64,000 nt of DNA, taken from Promicromonosporaceae bacterium (GTDB taxonomy: Bacteria; Actinomycetota; Actinomycetes; Actinomycetales; Cellulomonadaceae). The DNA is taken from contig WRHK01000005.1 in NCBI GenBank assembly GCA_009783295.1, forward strand, positions 1 through 64,000, read 5' to 3'. Below are positions 17,352 to 28,063 of the stretch, one piece after another. Each line of letters opens with the position of its first letter. Position 1 is the first letter of the stretch. Below the pieces are notes generated by a model. The model was not told the origin of the DNA. It did not search any database and saw only the letters and a list, made by a program, of their open reading frames with translations. A program made the position numbers and the translations under genes.

Positions 17352-17942
17352 GTGTCCATCAGGCAAGGCTTCCTCGCGCTGCTCTCCGAGCAGCCGATGC
17401 ACGGCTACCAGCTGCGCCAGGAGTTCGAGGCGCGCACCGGCGGCACGTGGCCACTCAACATCGGCCAGGCGTACACGACGCTCCAGCGTCTCGAGCGCGA
17501 CGGCCTCGTCGAGCCAGTCCCCCAGCCCGACGGCCCCGAGCAGTTCCGGCTCACCGCGGCCGGGCGCACCGAGGCCAACGCCTGGTGGACGCGCCCTGTG
17601 GAGCGCAACGCCCCCGCGCGGGACGAGCTCGCCATCAAGCTCGCGCTCGCAGTCACCGTCCACGCCGAGGGCCGCCCCATCGACGTCGCCTCCGTGATCC
17701 AGCGGCAGCGCAAGGAGACCCTCCGGGCCCTGCGCGACTACACGCACCTCAAGCGCGGGACGACGCCCGACGGCCCGGGGCTGGCCTGGGCGCTGGTGCT
17801 GGACTCGCTGATCTTCGCCGCCGAGGCCGAGGTGCGGTGGCTCGACCATGTCGAGGCGACGGTCGCCCGCGCCGGCCGCACCCCGGTGGCCGAGCCGGCC
17901 CCGGTGACGGAGCCCGTCGAGACCCGAGGCGGCACCCGATGA
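17352..17942 (+). CDS. PadR-family transcriptional regulator
   Basis: 196 residues. The N-terminus VSIRQGFLALLSEQPMHGYQLRQEFEARTGGTWPLNIGQAYTTLQRLERDGLVEPV is the classic PadR winged helix. The C-terminal part (DELAIKLALAVTV onwards) is the dimerising helical domain. The GTG at 17352 is preferred to the ATG at 17340 because GGAGG lies five bases before it and the family N-terminus then starts correctly. It overlaps the ABC ATPase gene by four bases, so the regulator and transporter are one operon. Confidence 0.95.
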   Translation: MSIRQGFLALLSEQPMHGYQLRQEFEARTGGTWPLNIGQAYTTLQRLERDGLVEPVPQPDGPEQFRLTAAGRTEANAWWTRPVERNAPARDELAIKLALAVTVHAEGRPIDVASVIQRQRKETLRALRDYTHLKRGTTPDGPGLAWALVLDSLIFAAEAEVRWLDHVEATVARAGRTPVAEPAPVTEPVETRGGTR

Positions 17943-18670
17943 GCGCGCCTGTCATGCTCGCCCTCCGCGGAGCCACCCGGGTCCACGGCCGCGGCCCCGC
18001 CGAGGTGCACGCCCTGCGCGGCGTCGACCTCGACGTGCGCATGGGTGAGCTCGTCGCCGTCATGGGCCCCTCCGGCTCCGGCAAGTCCACGCTCGTGCAC
18101 CTGGCAGGCGGCCTCGACAGCCCGACGTCGGGCACCGTACAGGTAGGCCGCGACGACGTCGGCACCCTGGACGCCAAGGGCCGCGCGCGGCTGCGTCGCA
18201 AGCATGTCGGATACGTCTTCCAGGACCTCAACCTGGTTCCGGCGCTCACCGCGCTCGAGAACGTGACCCTGCCGCTGGAGCTCGACGGCGTCTCCGCCCG
18301 CCGCGCGCGTGCCGCCGGGGTAGCAGCCCTCGCCGAGGTGGGCATGGACGATCTCGCCGACCGCTTCCCCGACGACATGTCCGGCGGGCAGGCCCAGCGC
18401 GTGGCCATCGCGCGGGCGCTCGTCGGGCCGCGACGACTGGTGCTCGCCGACGAGCCCACCGGCGCCCTCGACACGGTCACCGGCGAGGCCGTCATGCGGG
18501 TGCTGCGCGCCCGCGTCGACGCCGGTGCGGCCGGCCTGCTCGTCACGCACGACGCCCGGCACGCCGCGTGGGCCGACCGGATCGTGTTCCTGCGCGACGG
18601 GCTCGTCGTCGACGAGACGGGTGCCGCGGCGGGACCGGAGCACCTGCTCGACGGGGCGGTGCAGGCGTGA
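17939..18670 (+). CDS. ABC transporter ATP-binding protein (MacB/LolD type)
   Basis: 243 residues. Walker A is GPSGSGKS at about 42-49, the Q-loop YVFQDLNLVP, signature MSGGQAQRVAIARAL, and Walker B LVLADEPTGALD. These are typical of ATPases that work with FtsX/MacB-like permeases. It starts within the padR stop and ends within the permease start (GTGA), so the three genes are translationally linked. Likely an envelope efflux or stress exporter under PadR control. Confidence 0.95.
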   Translation: MSAPVMLALRGATRVHGRGPAEVHALRGVDLDVRMGELVAVMGPSGSGKSTLVHLAGGLDSPTSGTVQVGRDDVGTLDAKGRARLRRKHVGYVFQDLNLVPALTALENVTLPLELDGVSARRARAAGVAALAEVGMDDLADRFPDDMSGGQAQRVAIARALVGPRRLVLADEPTGALDTVTGEAVMRVLRARVDAGAAGLLVTHDARHAAWADRIVFLRDGLVVDETGAAAGPEHLLDGAVQA

Positions 18671-21426
18671 CGGCGACGGTGGCGCGACCGTCCACGCGGG
18701 TGCCGGACGTGTGCGAGCGTCGCCGCGGGCGGATCGCACGGTTCCGCGGTCGGTGGCGGGTCGCGCTGCGCTACGGCGCTCGCGACGCCCGGCGCGCCAC
18801 GGGTCGCACCGCGCTCGTGGCGGTGATGGTGATGCTGCCGGTGGCGGTGGGGACGTTCGCAGCGACGACGCTGTGGTCGACGCGCTCGACGCCGGAGCGC
18901 GTCGTCGCCACCGAGCTCGGGCCTCTGCTGCAGGCGTCTGTTCAGTACGGCGGCTGCGCCCCCATCGTTCAGACGCCCGACGACAGGAGCGGCGGCGCCG
19001 CGTGCCAGGAGGGGAAGGCGAACCTCGCCGCCGTCCAGGACGCGATCTCCCACGCCCTCCCGTCCGCCGACACGCTCACGCTCGGGCTCACGGCACAGGT
19101 CGAGGTGCGGGGGCACGCCCTCCAGCGCTCCGTCACCGGGATGCAGACCGACCTCACGGTCCCGGACGTGGCCGCGGCATTTCCGCTGCGGGCCGGCCGG
19201 CTGCCGCGCGCAGGTGAGGTGGCGCTCGACGGGGCGATGGCGGGCGACCTCGGCGTCGGCCTCGGCGACCGGGTCGCGGTGCGGCTCTCGGCGGCGTCCG
19301 CCGACGCCGGGAACGCCCCCGCGAGCGCCGTCGTCGTCGGGCTGCTGGCACCGAACGCGCCGGCGGACACCTACGCGCTGCTGCCCGCGGCCGGGCCGCT
19401 CCAGACGCCGGCGACGTTCGACGTCACCGACTTCTGGTCAGCCCAGCCGCGCTGGCTCGTCAGCGGTAACTCACCTGTGACCTGGGACGACGTGCTCGCG
19501 GTGAACAAGGTGGGCGGGGTGGTGCTGAGCCGCTCGGTCACGCTTGACCCGCCGTCGGCCGACTCCGCGCCGCCGCGTCGCGGCCCGTCCACGAACGGCC
19601 TCAGCCAGCTCGTCAGCACCTGGAGCGCCTTCGCCGCGGTGGTGATCGTCGGTCTGCTCGAGGCCGTGCTCCTGGTCGGCCCGGCGTTCGCCGTCGGCGC
19701 CCGTCGGTCGGCTCGGTCCTTGGCCCTTGTCGTCGCCGCGGGCGGCAGCACACGGACCGTGCGGGCGATCGTGCTCGGGACCGGCGTCGTGATCGGGGCG
19801 TTCGCCTCGGTGGCCGGCGTGGCTCTCGGGCTCGCCGTGGCTGCTGTCGTGGTGACCCGCACCCAGGGCGGGCTGCGGTTCCTGTCCGTCCCGTGGCTGG
19901 CGGTCGTGGCCGTGGCCGTCGTCGGCGTGGTCCTGGCTGCGGCCGCCGCCTGGCTCCCCGCGCGCGGGGCGTCCAAGGCGGACGTCGTCGCGGTGCTGTC
20001 CGGGCGCCGCGGCGACACGGCACACCGCCGCTGGCCGGCGGTGCTCGGGTCGGTGCTCGCCGCGACCGGTTTCGGCGGGGCGATCGTCGCCGGCCTCACT
20101 GCACAGCCGCTGCTGATCGCTGCGGGTGCCGTCATGGGTGAGGTCGGGCTGGTGCTCGCCTGCGGCGGCATCGTCGTGCTGCTCGGGCGGGCAGCCGCGC
20201 GGTTGCCTCTGACCTGGCGGTTCGCGTTCCGCGACGCGGCACGGCACCGGTCACGGACGTCGCCCGCCATCGCCGCCGTCATCGTCGCCTGCGCCGGCGC
20301 AACCGCCGGGATGGTCTACTCGGACGCCCAGTCGCTCCACGACCTGCGATACATCATGCCTCTGGCTGCCCCCGACGTGCTCGTGCTGTCCACCACGGCG
20401 GACACGGGGCTCACGTCTGCGCAGATCGCAGCGGCAGGTGACGCCGTCCGGGCCGTCGTGCCCGCGGCCGGTCCCCTCCAGCCCGTTCACGTGCTCCGGT
20501 TCGCGTCCGACGACGTCGGCGTCCAGGTCGACCCCGCGCTCGGGCTCAGCACCTGGGCCGTCACGGGCACCCCGGTGCGGGGACCTGTCGTCGACGACGG
20601 GTCGCTTGTCGACATGCTCGGCATCCCCGACCCCGGCGCCGCCCGCGACGCCCTGCGGAGCGGGCGCGCCGTGGTCCAGACCGGCGCGGCCCGCCACGGC
20701 CATGTCCCCCTTGTCGTCACACACATGGACCCCGCCACCGGCACGGCGACCGCGGACGCCCCCGTGACGGTGCCTGCCGTCGGCGTCGGCGACCCTGCGG
20801 GGCCGTCGAACGCCAACCTGCCCGTGCTCCCGTCCGCCGTGGCGGCGACGCTGGGCGGCCAGGTGGTCGTCGGCGGGCTCGTCGCCCATGTGCCGCACAC
20901 CGTCGGGATCGCCGCACAGGAGACGCTCCGGGCCACGCTGGCCGACCGCGTCGGCACGACCGACGCGGGGTCCGGCATCGTGGACGTGGCGTTCCAGGAC
21001 GTCGCCCACCACTACGGCACGCCGCAGTGGCTGGTCACCCTCCTCATCCTGGGCAGCGCCGTGCTGCTCGCGCTGGCCGCAGCATGGATCGCCGCCGCGC
21101 TCGCCGCTGCGGAGACCCGGCCGGACCTCGCCACGCTGACCTCCGTGGGGGCGACCCCGTCCACCCGGAAGCGCATCGTCGCCGCTCAGGCCGGCACCAT
21201 CGCGACCATCGGGGCCGTGGTCGGGTCGGTCTCGGGCGTGGCGCTGGGCGCGGCCTTCGTGCTGCCTCACCGGATTGCCGGGACGGCGGTCGACCCGACG
21301 TGGACGGTGGCGATCCCCTGGGCGGCGCTCGGCGCAACGCTGCTCGTGGTGCCGCTCCTGGCGGTGACGGCGTCCTGGCTGGCGACGCGCAGCGGTCTGG
21401 TGCTGACCCGACGCGCGACGGGCTGA
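18667..21426 (+). CDS. FtsX-like ABC permease
   Basis: 919 residues. One helix at about 47-67 (TALVAVMVMLPVAVGTFAATTLW), a large extracytoplasmic domain, a central group of helices at about 315-560, a second external domain, and four C-terminal helices from about 785. This is the duplicated FtsX arrangement seen in actinobacterial macrolide or bacitracin-type exporters. The GTG at 18667 overlaps the ATPase stop. A 66-nt hairpin begins ten bases after its stop. Cargo unknown. Confidence 0.92.
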   Translation: MTATVARPSTRVPDVCERRRGRIARFRGRWRVALRYGARDARRATGRTALVAVMVMLPVAVGTFAATTLWSTRSTPERVVATELGPLLQASVQYGGCAPIVQTPDDRSGGAACQEGKANLAAVQDAISHALPSADTLTLGLTAQVEVRGHALQRSVTGMQTDLTVPDVAAAFPLRAGRLPRAGEVALDGAMAGDLGVGLGDRVAVRLSAASADAGNAPASAVVVGLLAPNAPADTYALLPAAGPLQTPATFDVTDFWSAQPRWLVSGNSPVTWDDVLAVNKVGGVVLSRSVTLDPPSADSAPPRRGPSTNGLSQLVSTWSAFAAVVIVGLLEAVLLVGPAFAVGARRSARSLALVVAAGGSTRTVRAIVLGTGVVIGAFASVAGVALGLAVAAVVVTRTQGGLRFLSVPWLAVVAVAVVGVVLAAAAAWLPARGASKADVVAVLSGRRGDTAHRRWPAVLGSVLAATGFGGAIVAGLTAQPLLIAAGAVMGEVGLVLACGGIVVLLGRAAARLPLTWRFAFRDAARHRSRTSPAIAAVIVACAGATAGMVYSDAQSLHDLRYIMPLAAPDVLVLSTTADTGLTSAQIAAAGDAVRAVVPAAGPLQPVHVLRFASDDVGVQVDPALGLSTWAVTGTPVRGPVVDDGSLVDMLGIPDPGAARDALRSGRAVVQTGAARHGHVPLVVTHMDPATGTATADAPVTVPAVGVGDPAGPSNANLPVLPSAVAATLGGQVVVGGLVAHVPHTVGIAAQETLRATLADRVGTTDAGSGIVDVAFQDVAHHYGTPQWLVTLLILGSAVLLALAAAWIAAALAAAETRPDLATLTSVGATPSTRKRIVAAQAGTIATIGAVVGSVSGVALGAAFVLPHRIAGTAVDPTWTVAIPWAALGATLLVVPLLAVTASWLATRSGLVLTRRATG

Positions 21427-21435
21427 CCTCGCCGT

Positions 21436-21501
21436 CGGGTCGGTATTCCGTCGTCGTTTCGTGCGCGCGGGCGCACGAAACGACGACGGAGTACCGACCC
21501 G
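21436..21501. terminator. 66-nt near-perfect hairpin
   Basis: 31-base arms with one G-T mismatch around the loop GCGG. The core reads TCCGTCGTCG...GTGCGC. A hairpin of the same total length with the same core lies at 60313-60378. It follows the FtsX-like permease and precedes the GNAT gene, whose -10 box begins three bases beyond it. It is probably a terminator; the relation between the two copies suggests a mobile or repeated family. Confidence 0.7.
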
Positions 21502-21516
21502 GCTAGCCTGCCCTCC

Positions 21517-21924
21517 GTGAACTTCGCGCTCATCACCGACGACGACGTCCCCCACGTCGTCGCCCTGTGGCAGCAGTGCGGCCTGACCCGCCCCTGGAAC
21601 GACCCGTACCTGGACATCGCGGAGGCCCGCCGCGGCCCGACGTCGGCCGTGCTGGTGTCGCGCCGGGGCGACGGCGTCGCGGCGAGCGTCATGGCCGGCC
21701 TCGACGGGCACCGCGGCTGGCTGTACTACGTCGCCGTGGCCCCTGCGCTGCAGGGCACGGGGTTGGGCCGGGCCGCCGTCGCCGCGGGCGAGGACTGGCT
21801 GCGCGAGGCGGGTGCCCGCAAGGTGCAGCTCATGGTGCGCAGCACGAACGCGCAGGTCGTGGGCTTCTACGAGCGCCTGGGCTACGAGGACCAGGCGACC
21901 ACGGTGCTGGGCCGCTGGTTCTGA
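21517..21924 (+). CDS. GNAT-family N-acetyltransferase (YpeA-like)
   Basis: 135 residues, a single acetyltransferase domain. The acetyl-CoA loop is VAPALQGTGLGRAAVAAGEDWL (R/Q-x-x-G-x-G/A motif), followed by the typical MVRSTNAQVVGFYERLGYEDQ end. Substrate unknown. The GTG start follows TAGCCT by seven bases with no Shine-Dalgarno. The reading frame of the sigma-linked gene on the other strand runs antisense through it. Confidence 0.92.
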   Translation: MNFALITDDDVPHVVALWQQCGLTRPWNDPYLDIAEARRGPTSAVLVSRRGDGVAASVMAGLDGHRGWLYYVAVAPALQGTGLGRAAVAAGEDWLREAGARKVQLMVRSTNAQVVGFYERLGYEDQATTVLGRWF

Positions 21925-22245
21925 CGGGCCGCGCGCGGATCGTTGGCTCGGCACGGGGGCCGGCGTGGCGGCGGCGCTCGGCACCGGAGACGGCGTCAAC
22001 GACACGCTCGCCGCCCCGGCCGGGAGCGCCGACGGGGCGCCGTCCCACGGCCGGGCCCGGGCGGTCCAGCCCCCCGCGAGCGCCCCCACGCCGAGGGTGG
22101 CCGCACCCGCCGTGAGCCGGTGCCGGGTGCGGCGGCGTCGGGCGCCGGGGATCACGCGCGCCAGGTGCACGTGGACGGTGGGCTCGACGTCGTCGACGAG
22201 GTCTCGCAGACCGCGGGCGAAGTCGTCGTCGGTTCGGGTGGTCAT
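21925..22245 (-). pseudogene. Sigma-factor-linked membrane protein with lost or undefined 3' end
   Basis: The ATG at 22245 overlaps the sigma gene stop (ATGA). The first 106 residues look real: a charged N-terminus (MTTRTDDDFARGLRDLVDDVEP), basic RRRRTRHR, one membrane helix at about 44-62, then a Pro/Ser/Ala linker. This is typical of the partner gene that follows SigE-like factors in actinobacteria. No stop follows; the frame continues antisense through the GNAT gene and the permease tail to 20251 (664 codons in all), with composition unlike a protein domain. The external domain is probably deleted or frameshifted. The end coordinate given here is arbitrary. Confidence 0.5.
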
Positions 22246-22841
22246 CGGGTGCTCCCTTCCGGGGCGGGGCTGTCGGTGGGGCCGGCGGCGTCCAGCACCG
22301 ACCGGAGCTGGGCGAGGCCGCGCGAGGCGGTGGACTTGACGGTGCCGAGCGAGACGCCCAGGTCGGCGGCGACCTCCTGCTCGCTCAGGCCGACCAGGTG
22401 CCGCAGCACCACGATCCGGCGCTGCCGCACGGTCAGCGTGGCCAGCGCGCGGACCAGGCGGTCCCGGTCGGCGAGCCGGCTCTCCTCGCCGCCACGCCCG
22501 TGGTCGGGCAGGTCGGCGGCGTCGAGGAGCACCTCCCGGCGACGTCGTCGCCACAGGTCGATCCTCAGGTTGGCCAGGACCCGGCGCGCGTAGGCGAGCG
22601 GCTCGCGCTCGCATGCCTTGTCCCAGGCCACATACGTCCGCATCAGGGCCTGCTGGACCAGCTCGTCCGCCGGGTGGACGTCGCCGCACAGCAGCCACGC
22701 GGTGCGCGCGAGCTGCGGTGCGGCGGCCGTCATGAAGGCCGTGAACTCCTGGTCCCGTGACGCCGTCGTCACGATGCGGAACTGCGTCGCCCCGGGTGGG
22801 ACGCCCTCGTGAGGGGAGGCCCCGAGGGCCGTCGTCGGCAT
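22242..22841 (-). CDS. ECF-type RNA polymerase sigma factor (SigE-like)
   Basis: 199 residues. Region 2 is LARTAWLLCGDVHPADELVQQALMRTYVAWDKA, with YARRVLANLRIDLWRRRRRE for DNA melting and -10 contact. Region 4 is LTVRQRRIVVLRHLVGLSEQEVAADLGVSLGTVKSTASRGLAQLR. The ATG at 22841 is chosen over the one two codons upstream because AAGAAGG lies eight bases before it. The downstream overlapping gene, normally its membrane partner or anti-sigma, appears incomplete, so control of this factor may be altered. Confidence 0.94.
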   Translation of the reverse strand: MPTTALGASPHEGVPPGATQFRIVTTASRDQEFTAFMTAAAPQLARTAWLLCGDVHPADELVQQALMRTYVAWDKACEREPLAYARRVLANLRIDLWRRRRREVLLDAADLPDHGRGGEESRLADRDRLVRALATLTVRQRRIVVLRHLVGLSEQEVAADLGVSLGTVKSTASRGLAQLRSVLDAAGPTDSPAPEGSTR

Positions 22842-22889
22842 GCTCATGCCCTTCTTACGCGCACGCCGCCCGAAAGGTTGAGCCTCCGA

Positions 22890-24674
<1,785 letters not shown>

Positions 24675-24772
24675 CGGACAAGCGTACGGACCCCGAGGGC
24701 GGCCCCGGCACGCCGGTCGAATCGATACAGTCGGGCTGTCACCGCCGACACCTGTTCCTTGGAGAGAGCCTC

Positions 24773-25774
24773 ATGGCCCAGTTCGACCTGCCCCTCGACG
24801 AGCTCGAGCAGTACGCCCCCGACGTCGCCTGCCCGGACGACCTCGTGGACTTCTGGACGCGCACCGTTACCGAGGCCCGCGCGACGTCGGACACCCCGAT
24901 CCTCAAGCGCGTCGAGACCGGCCTGACCGAGATCGTGGTCGACGACGTCACGTTCCCCGGTTTCGGCGGGCACCCCATCAAGGCATGGCTGCTGCGCCCC
25001 GCGGGGCACGACGCCGACCGCGACGCCCCGCTGCCCGCGGCGGTCGAGCTCATCGGGTACGGCGGCGGGCGCGGCCTGCCGATCGAGCACCTCCAGTGGG
25101 CCGCGGCCGGCGTCGCGCACCTGGTCATGGACAGCCGCGGCCAGGGCGGCCACTGGGGCGGCGGCGGCGAGACGGCCGACCCGGTGGGGCGCGGCGCGGG
25201 CGTCATGGGCGTCATGACGGCCGGCATCGAGGACCCGCACGGCCACTACTACCGCCGCTTCTACACCGACGGCGTCCGCGCCGTCGACGCCCTGCGGACG
25301 CTGCCGGGCATCGACCCGTCGCGCGTCGTGGTCAAGGGCGCCAGCCAGGGCGGCGGCGGGGCGATCGCCGTCGCGTCGCTGCTGTCGATGGTGGGCGACG
25401 CCGCCGCGGCCGCCATGCCCGATGTGCCGTTCCTGTCGCACTTCCGCCGGGCGGTGCAGATCGTCGACTCGCGCCCCTACGGCGAGATCACGCAGTACCT
25501 GTCCGTGCACCGCCGGCCCGACGCCGAGGCCACGGTGTGGAACACGCTGTCGTACATCGACGGCGTGAACCTGGCGCGCCACGCGACCTCGCCGGCGCTG
25601 TTCTCGGTCGCGCTCATGGACCAGACGTGCCCGCCGTCGACCGTCTTCGCCGCCTACAACGCGTGGGGCACGCCGGAGAAGCACATCGACGTGTACCCGT
25701 ACAACAACCATGAGGGCGGCCAGGCATACCGCTTCGCCCCGCAGCTGGCCTGGCTGCGCCGCCACACGGCGTGA
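24773..25774 (+). CDS. CE7-family acetyl xylan esterase / cephalosporin-C deacetylase
   Basis: 333 residues, normal for CE7. It removes acetyl groups from xylo-oligosaccharides and related esters. It has the RGQ motif (MDSRGQGGHWGG), the nucleophile GASQGG (Ser about 189), and the catalytic histidine segment NNHEGG near the C-terminus. There is no signal peptide, so it acts in the cytoplasm on imported acetylated oligomers. The ATG at 24773 has GGAGAGAG upstream. It stands alone; the repeat array follows its stop by 59 bases. Confidence 0.95.
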   Translation: MAQFDLPLDELEQYAPDVACPDDLVDFWTRTVTEARATSDTPILKRVETGLTEIVVDDVTFPGFGGHPIKAWLLRPAGHDADRDAPLPAAVELIGYGGGRGLPIEHLQWAAAGVAHLVMDSRGQGGHWGGGGETADPVGRGAGVMGVMTAGIEDPHGHYYRRFYTDGVRAVDALRTLPGIDPSRVVVKGASQGGGGAIAVASLLSMVGDAAAAAMPDVPFLSHFRRAVQIVDSRPYGEITQYLSVHRRPDAEATVWNTLSYIDGVNLARHATSPALFSVALMDQTCPPSTVFAAYNAWGTPEKHIDVYPYNNHEGGQAYRFAPQLAWLRRHTA

Positions 25775-25833
25775 GCGTGCGGCATACGGGTCGGGACGGG
25801 GCCACCCCTCACCTCGACCACCGCTCACCGCTC

Positions 25834-26094
25834 GCGAGATAGAGCCCGCCCCCCGCGAGTTAGAACCCTTGCCCGCGAAATAGAGCCCTCCGGCACGAGA
25901 TAGAGCTCCCAGCCGCGAGATAGAGCCCGCCCCCCGCGAGTTAGAACCCTTGCCCGCGAAATAGAGCCCTCCGGCACGAGATAGAGCTCCCAGCCGCGAG
26001 ATAGAGCCCGAGCGGGCTCTATCTCGTGCCGGAGGGCTCTATTTCGCGGGCAACGGTTCTATCTCGCGGGTACGGGTTCTACCTCGCGAGGAGC
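25834..26094. repeat. Phased inverted array of GCGAGATAGAGCCC-like motifs, locus 1
   Basis: Nine forward copies (25834-26009) are followed by four reverse copies (26014-26094). Cores include GCGAGATAGAGCCC, GCGAGTTAGAACCC, GCGAAATAGAGCCC and ACGAGATAGAGCTC, in that order. Units are 20 bp, with one of 21, giving an 81-bp block (25834-25914) repeated exactly at 25915-25995. The reverse copies mirror the same unit order, so one strand can fold into a hairpin of about 80 bp. The centre is CCCG-AG-CGGG at about 26010. It lies between the convergent esterase and ispE genes. A related array is at 38404-38660. Confidence 0.9.
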
Positions 26095-26116
26095 GAGCGC
26101 ACCAGCCTGCAGCCCC

Positions 26117-27076
26117 TCACGACACCACCCGCGCCCCCGGCGCCGGGGCCGTCGTCGTCCACACCGAGTCCGTCGCACCCTCCGCCGTCCACCGGGCGGC
26201 CACCGCCAGCGCGTGCTGGCGCGATCGCGCCAGCGCGGCAACCGTCGGCCCGCTGCCGGAGACGATCGCGCCCAGCGCGTTCGCCTCCCCCGCGATCTCC
26301 AGAGCCCGCGCGAGCTCCGGCCGCAGAGAGAGCGCCGCCTCCTGGAGGTCGTTGTGGAGCGCCGCCCCGAGCGCGGTCGGGTCGCCGGCGCGCAGGGCCT
26401 GCATGAGCGCGGTGTCGTCGTCGAGCCCGTTCGAGGCGGGGGCGCCGGACGTCAGCTCGTCGAATCGGGAGAACACCGCGGGCGTCGACAGCCCCGTCTC
26501 CGACGCCCCGAACACCCAGTGGAACTCCCCGCGCGTCATCGCGGGCGTGAGCAGGTGCCCGCGACCGGTGCCGATCGCGGTGTGCCCCAGCAGGCAGAAC
26601 GGCACGTCCGAGCCCAGCTGCCCCGCGAGCTCGAGCAGCTCCGCCCGCGCCAGGCCGGTGTCCCACAGGGCGTCGCAGGCGACGAGCGCGGCGGCGGCGT
26701 CGGCGGACCCGCCCGCCATGCCGCCCGCGACCGGCACGCCCTTGCGGACGTGCAGCTCGACGTCCGGCGAGATCCCGGTGTGGTCGGCGAGCAGCAGCGC
26801 GGCGCGCCACGCCAGGTTGGACTCGTCGAGGGGCACGGCCTCGGCCTGCGGCCCCTCGACGGTCAGCGACACCCCCGCGCCGTCGCGCGCCTGGGTCGCG
26901 GTGACCTCCTCGAACAGGGACACCGCCTGGAACACGGAGACCAGCGGGTGGTAGCCGTCGTCGGCCAGGGGTCCCACGCGCAGCGACAGGTTGACCTTCC
27001 CGGGGGCCCTGACCTTGACCGACGGCGGGGGCGCCGCGGTCAGGCGCGCGGAAGGGGGCGTCCCGGGGTGGCTCAC
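26117..27076 (-). CDS. ispE: 4-diphosphocytidyl-2-C-methyl-D-erythritol kinase
   Basis: 319 residues, GHMP kinase fold, an MEP-pathway step of isoprenoid synthesis. [14 protein letters not shown] is the N-terminal motif and [17 protein letters not shown] the glycine-rich ATP loop. The C-terminal [15 protein letters not shown] motif closes the fold. The GTG at 27076 overlaps the rsmA stop by four bases (GTGA), supporting coupling. rsmA-ispE is a conserved actinobacterial pair. The stop at 26117 lies just beyond the repeat array. Confidence 0.97.
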   Translation of the reverse strand: MSHPGTPPSARLTAAPPPSVKVRAPGKVNLSLRVGPLADDGYHPLVSVFQAVSLFEEVTATQARDGAGVSLTVEGPQAEAVPLDESNLAWRAALLLADHTGISPDVELHVRKGVPVAGGMAGGSADAAAALVACDALWDTGLARAELLELAGQLGSDVPFCLLGHTAIGTGRGHLLTPAMTRGEFHWVFGASETGLSTPAVFSRFDELTSGAPASNGLDDDTALMQALRAGDPTALGAALHNDLQEAALSLRPELARALEIAGEANALGAIVSGSGPTVAALARSRQHALAVAARWTAEGATDSVWTTTAPAPGARVVS

Positions 27077-28008
27077 GCCTCCACCGTGCCAGGGGGCGCG
27101 GAGTGCTGCACGCCGTCCGACGCCGGGTGCGCGCCGTCGTCGGGCGCCTGCTGCTGCAGCAGGCGCTGCTCGGCGATGCGGGCGAACTGCGTGACGTCGA
27201 GCGTCTCGCCGCGCGCCGAGGGGTCCACGCCCGCGGCGCGCAGCGCCTGCTCGGCCGCCGGCCCGGAGCCGAACAGCCCGGACAGCGCGGCGCGCAGCGT
27301 CTTGCGGCGCTGGGCGAACGCGGCGTCGACGACGGCGAACACCTGCTCGCGCGTGGCGGCCGTGGGCGGGGGGTCGCGCCGCTCGAGGGCGACGAGCGCG
27401 GAGTCGACGTTGGGCACGGGCCAGAAGACGTTCCGCGAGACGTTGAGCGACCGCCACGCCCGCGCGTACCAGGCGGCCTTCACGGACGGGACGCCGTAGA
27501 TCTTGGACCCCGGCCCGGCGGCGACGCGGTCGGCGACCTCCGCCTGGACCATCACCAGCACCGACTCGAGCGACGGGAACCGCTCCAGCATCGTGAGCAG
27601 CACCGGCACGGCGACGTTGTACGGCAGGTTCGCGACGAGGGCCGTGGGCGGCTCGCCGGGCAGCGAGGTGACGTCCATCGCGTCCGAGAGCACGACGTCG
27701 AACGATGCCCCCGGGAAGTGCTTGTGCACCGTCTCGCCGATCTGCCCGGCGAGCACCGGGTCGATCTCGACGGCGACGACGGACGCCCCCGCCTCGAGCA
27801 GGCCGAGGGTCAGCGACCCGAGCCCGGGCCCCACCTCGACCACCCGCTGCCCGGGCCGCACGCCGGCGGCGCGCACGATCTTGCGGACCGTGCCGGCGTC
27901 GTGCACGAAGTTCTGGCCGAGGGTCTTGGTGGGCCGAACGCCCAGGCGCCCTGCCAGCTCGCGGATCTCCGCGGGGCCGAGCAGGGCGCCTGAGGGTTCG
28001 TTCGTCAT
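27073..28008 (-). CDS. rsmA: 16S rRNA dimethyladenosine transferase
   Basis: 311 residues. It dimethylates two adjacent adenosines near the 3' end of 16S rRNA. The SAM motif [17 protein letters not shown], then VVAVEIDP, and the catalytic NLPYNVAVP are all present. LGQNFVHD near the N-terminus is also typical. The C-terminal 30 residues are low-complexity. It overlaps ispE by four bases and follows the rpf cluster, a syntenic arrangement seen widely in actinobacteria. Confidence 0.97.
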   Translation of the reverse strand: MTNEPSGALLGPAEIRELAGRLGVRPTKTLGQNFVHDAGTVRKIVRAAGVRPGQRVVEVGPGLGSLTLGLLEAGASVVAVEIDPVLAGQIGETVHKHFPGASFDVVLSDAMDVTSLPGEPPTALVANLPYNVAVPVLLTMLERFPSLESVLVMVQAEVADRVAAGPGSKIYGVPSVKAAWYARAWRSLNVSRNVFWPVPNVDSALVALERRDPPPTAATREQVFAVVDAAFAQRRKTLRAALSGLFGSGPAAEQALRAAGVDPSARGETLDVTQFARIAEQRLLQQQAPDDGAHPASDGVQHSAPPGTVEA

Positions 28009-28023
28009 GGGGTGGAGCCTACC

Positions 28024-28046
28024 GAGCCTGTCGTTCCGGCAGGCTC
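28024..28046 (-). terminator. Short hairpin after rpf-like gene 1
   Basis: GAGCCTGTCG-TTC-CGGCAGGCTC, with one G-T pair in ten. It lies between the stop of the wall hydrolase gene at 28064 and the rsmA start, and shares its GAGCCTGTCG arm with the element at 1338-1390. Confidence 0.5.
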
Positions 28047-28063
28047 ATCCACCGACACGCGAC

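Noticed and set aside
9929-18670. Giant open frame of 2913 codons on the plus strand
   Set aside because: It runs antisense or out of frame through the MFS, AbiEi-like and propeller genes; only its last 243 codons, the ABC ATPase, make sense.
25834-26094. CRISPR array
   Set aside because: Units are 20 bp with the motif filling most of each unit, there are no unique spacers of constant length, the array flips orientation, and no cas genes are present.
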